13,351 bases of DNA from RYN-431 sp036388295 (lineage in GTDB: Bacteria > Planctomycetota > Phycisphaerae > Tepidisphaerales > Tepidisphaeraceae), in the NCBI GenBank assembly GCA_036388295.1, contig DASVSC010000046.1:1-13351 (forward strand), in the 5' to 3' direction. A program made the position numbers and the translations under genes. This document shows, piece by piece, positions 11,833-13,351 of the stretch (its first letter is position 1; every line of letters starts with the position of its first letter). The notes under the pieces were generated by a model, which saw only the letters and a list, made by a program, of their open reading frames with translations, was not told the DNA's origin and searched no databases.

Positions 11833-12444
11833 ATGGACCCGACCGATCCCAAACTCGAGATCCGCCAGCAGCTCCGGCAGCGCCTGGCCGACATGAGCGA
11901 CGCCCAGCGTCACGCCAAGAGCGTGGCCGCTTGCGCGCTGATCGCCGCCACCGCGGAGTTCCAGGCGGCCAAGTCGGTGATGCTGTTTCTGTCCACGCCC
12001 TCCGAAGTCGACACCGCCCCGCTGGCCCTGCGTAGCTGGCAGCAGGGGAAGATGGTGATCGTGCCGAAGGTGAGTTGGGACGCCAAGCGCATGGTGCCGA
12101 TCGAGATCGCCAGCCTGAGCGACGAGCACGTGCGTTTGACGCGTCAGGGCATTCGCGAGCCGGTCGCCGGCAGCCCGGTGCCGCTGAGCTTCATCGACCT
12201 CGTCGTCGTGCCCGGCCTCGGCTTCACCGAGCAGGGCCACCGCATCGGCCGGGGCATGGGCTTTTACGACCGCTTCCTCGCCCAGCCCGATTTCCTCGGC
12301 GTCTCCTGCGGCTTGGCGTTCGAGGAGCAGGTGATGCCGAGCATCCCCATGCTCGACCACGACATCCCGCTGTGCATGCTGGCCACCGACCGCGGCATCC
12401 GCCGCGTGCGCACGGCCTGCATCGACCGCTTCCTGTCACAGTAA
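11833..12444 (+). CDS. 5-formyltetrahydrofolate cyclo-ligase
   Basis: A 203-residue cytoplasmic enzyme that converts 5-formyltetrahydrofolate to 5,10-methenyltetrahydrofolate with ATP, returning a dead-end folate to one-carbon metabolism (YgfA/MTHFS family). Landmarks: KLEIRQQLRQRL near the N-terminus (7-18; the basic phosphate-binding start), VMLFLSTPSEVDTAPL (49-64; family S-x-x-x-E-V-D-T), MVIVPKV (74-80), GIREP (106-110), and the signature VVVPGLGFTEQGHRIGRGMG (124-143) then FYDRFL, which matches P-G-x-x-F-x-x-x-G-x-R-x-G-x-G-x-G-x-Y-D. Length fits the family (about 180-205). The ATG at 11833 is the first in frame after the family E repeat; no Shine-Dalgarno precedes it, only AAAAGCGA. 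rarA ends 154 bases upstream, with the repeat in between. An inverted repeat after the stop may end transcription. Confidence 0.95.
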   Translation: MDPTDPKLEIRQQLRQRLADMSDAQRHAKSVAACALIAATAEFQAAKSVMLFLSTPSEVDTAPLALRSWQQGKMVIVPKVSWDAKRMVPIEIASLSDEHVRLTRQGIREPVAGSPVPLSFIDLVVVPGLGFTEQGHRIGRGMGFYDRFLAQPDFLGVSCGLAFEEQVMPSIPMLDHDIPLCMLATDRGIRRVRTACIDRFLSQ

Positions 12445-12472
12445 AAGACCCTGATCCCGAAACGCCAATTCC

Positions 12473-12544
12473 GGCAGGCCCCGCTTCAGCGGGCCTGTCT
12501 AGCCCTTCGACACGCCCCACAGGCCCGTTGAAGCGGGGCCTGCC
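12473..12544. repeat. Inverted-repeat element, family B copy 2; likely terminator
   Basis: Two 26-base arms (12473-12498 and 12519-12544) are inverted copies differing at one position, separated by 20 bases. The left arm is identical to that at 3357-3382, and the spacer differs. It starts 28 bases after the cyclo-ligase stop, so it probably ends that transcript. In both copies the element sits just 3' of a plus-strand gene. Confidence 0.85.
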
Positions 12545-12631
12545 TTCAACGACACCATTTGGGTGACCCGTCTTCGGGCCAATGTCGCTCACCCGCCGCC
12601 CCGGCCATATGTTTTTCCGCTTCCCCAATGC

Positions 12632-12651
12632 GCATGAATTATTTATCATGC
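12632..12651. promoter_or_regulatory. AT-rich palindrome with -10-like box upstream of the LysM gene
   Basis: GCATGA (12632-12637) and TCATGC (12646-12651) form an inverted repeat around ATTATTTA, the most AT-rich spot in the region. TATCAT (12644-12649) within it resembles a -10 box, giving a leader of roughly 95 bases that contains the Shine-Dalgarno. No good -35 is visible. An operator overlapping a promoter is possible but unproven. Confidence 0.3.
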
Positions 12652-12739
12652 CCCGGCTCGGCCCGTCCCGACGTTCGTGGGGATGGCCGTTTCACATGAC
12701 GTATCGCACCGCCCCGCAGGCCGTGGGGCGTACGGACAC

Positions 12740-12745
12740 GGAGGT
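12740..12745 (+). promoter_or_regulatory. Shine-Dalgarno that fixes a TTG start
   Basis: GGAGGT is a full match to the core anti-Shine-Dalgarno complement and ends five bases before TTG at 12751. No other start codon in frame is that well placed (the ATG at 12784 is 38 bases away). It is the only strong Shine-Dalgarno I found before a gene in this window. Confidence 0.75.
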
Positions 12746-12750
12746 CCATT

Positions 12751-13351
12751 TTGCCACGCCGCAGCCGCTATTCACGTCCGTTCATGACCGCCGTCGGGTC
12801 GATTGTGGCCATCAGCGCGGTCGCCGTGGGGTACAAAATCGTTGGCCAGCAGTCTCCGCTGGCCGTCATGCCGACGACCGCCCCGGCCCCGTCGGTCGCC
12901 CCTACCGTCGCCCCTCCCGCCCCCCGGCCGGTGGCGACGGACGACCCGAAAACGCTCAAACTGAAGGTCGACGCCCTGAAGGCCAAGGTTCAGGAATCGC
13001 GCACGCCCGCGGCCAAGCCGCCCGCGAACGTGACCACGGCCGATATCGTCCTGCTCGACGTCCCCGCCACCCGGCCGGCCTTGGCCATCGCGTCGCGGCC
13101 CGCCCCGTCGTCGCCGGTCGACGCACCGGCGTTGTTCAGAGACGTCGACGCCAAGATCGCCGCCGACGACTTGCTGAGCGCGCGTGACGCCGTCGTCAAC
13201 GCCCTCGACGCCAAAGCCTTTTCCGCCACCGAGCGCGAGGCCGCCTTCGAGCGTTTGCAGAAGATCAACGACACCGTCGTCTTCTCGCCGCGCAAGTTCC
13301 TGTCCGACCCGAACCAGACGTCGCACACAGTCAAAAGCGGCGACAACATGC
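12751..13351 (+). CDS. Membrane-anchored LysM protein, 3' end cut by window edge
   Basis: Two hundred codons are present; the gene continues past the window. The TTG start is chosen from the Shine-Dalgarno. Residues 1-11 are basic (PRRSRYSRPF), and 12-29 are a hydrophobic helix (MTAVGSIVAISAVAVGYK), giving a signal anchor facing the periplasm. Residues 35-65 are a Pro/Ala/Thr-rich linker and 66-84 a Lys-rich helix. About 127-185 look helical and TPR-like (DLLSARDAVVNALDAKAFSA, then EREAAFERLQKINDTVVFSP). SHTVKSGDNM (191-200) is the opening of a LysM domain (Y/H-T-V-K-x-G-D-x-L/M), which binds peptidoglycan. In planctomycetes this layout (anchor, helical part ending in VFSP, LysM) is often followed by an L,D-transpeptidase domain; that part is outside the window, so it is only a guess. 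It has no adjoining partner gene visible. Confidence 0.75.
   Translation, partial: MPRRSRYSRPFMTAVGSIVAISAVAVGYKIVGQQSPLAVMPTTAPAPSVAPTVAPPAPRPVATDDPKTLKLKVDALKAKVQESRTPAAKPPANVTTADIVLLDVPATRPALAIASRPAPSSPVDAPALFRDVDAKIAADDLLSARDAVVNALDAKAFSATEREAAFERLQKINDTVVFSPRKFLSDPNQTSHTVKSGDNM

Larger units (their letters stand above)
12445..12750. other. 306-base noncoding gap before the LysM gene
   Basis: It holds the family B repeat (12473-12544), a bulged hairpin starting GGGTGACCCG-TCTT-CGGG (12561-12578) and closing at TCACCC (12589-12594), an AT-rich palindrome (12632-12651) and the Shine-Dalgarno of the next gene. The in-frame stop TGA at 12697 rules out an upstream extension of that gene. No gene is seen. 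Confidence 0.7.

Noticed and set aside
11442..12360. Minus-strand frames over the end of rarA and the cyclo-ligase
   Set aside because: They cross the family E repeat (PRRHGE and LRVSVV-type false peptides) and oppose two clear genes.
12582..13187. 201-codon plus-strand frame in the LysM region
   Set aside because: The overlapping frame with a TTG start, Shine-Dalgarno, membrane anchor and LysM start is much better supported.
1..13351. Defence, phage or toxin-antitoxin system
   Set aside because: I looked for restriction, nuclease, integrase, toxin or reverse transcriptase motifs near the ankyrin gene, the IS fragment and the repeats, and found none.

Overview
The window is a GC-rich chromosomal segment that looks planctomycetal, probably from the Phycisphaerae side of the phylum. 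The main pointers are a secreted-type protein whose N-terminus carries the planctomycete LEQRRML-type signature (7209-9134), long antisense open frames caused by high GC, dispersed palindromes of several families in nearly every intergenic gap, and short planctomycete-style transcription units instead of long operons. Species and family cannot be fixed from sequence alone. Every statement here was read by eye; no search was run.

Layout. 1-95 (-): N-terminal fragment of an IS5-type transposase, cut by the window edge. 168-1859 (-): an ankyrin-repeat protein followed by the tRNA dihydrouridine synthase DusB. 2071-4970: two respiratory complex I subunits, NuoI (2071-2607 -) and an unusually long NuoH (3453-4970 -), separated by an opposite-strand LURP-one/tubby-like gene (2713-3303 +). 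4971-5644: a 0.67 kb gap with no gene, holding a large nested palindrome. 5645-7115 (+): an acetyltransferase with an unrecognised N-terminal half, then a small VOC (glyoxalase-fold) protein. 7209-9134 (-): the large surface/secreted repeat protein. 9451-10062 (-): a Met8/CysG-N-like precorrin-2 dehydrogenase. 10314-11678 (+): RarA, the AAA+ replication-fork maintenance ATPase. 11833-12444 (+): 5-formyltetrahydrofolate cyclo-ligase. 12751-end (+): a membrane-anchored LysM protein, cut by the window edge, starting at TTG behind a full Shine-Dalgarno sequence.

The genes do not form one pathway. The window is core housekeeping (complex I, tRNA modification, folate, tetrapyrrole, replication repair) mixed with envelope proteins. 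Two features stand out. First, at least five palindromic repeat elements from four families fill the gaps; two related inverted-repeat elements flank rarA on both sides. Second, six start codons have a TAnnnT box 6-10 bases upstream and no Shine-Dalgarno, which suggests leaderless or nearly leaderless transcripts. I saw no CRISPR array, rRNA, tRNA, phage module or recognisable defence system. The best candidates for something undescribed are the 70-residue NuoH insertion, the N-terminal domain of the acetyltransferase, and the repeat families.
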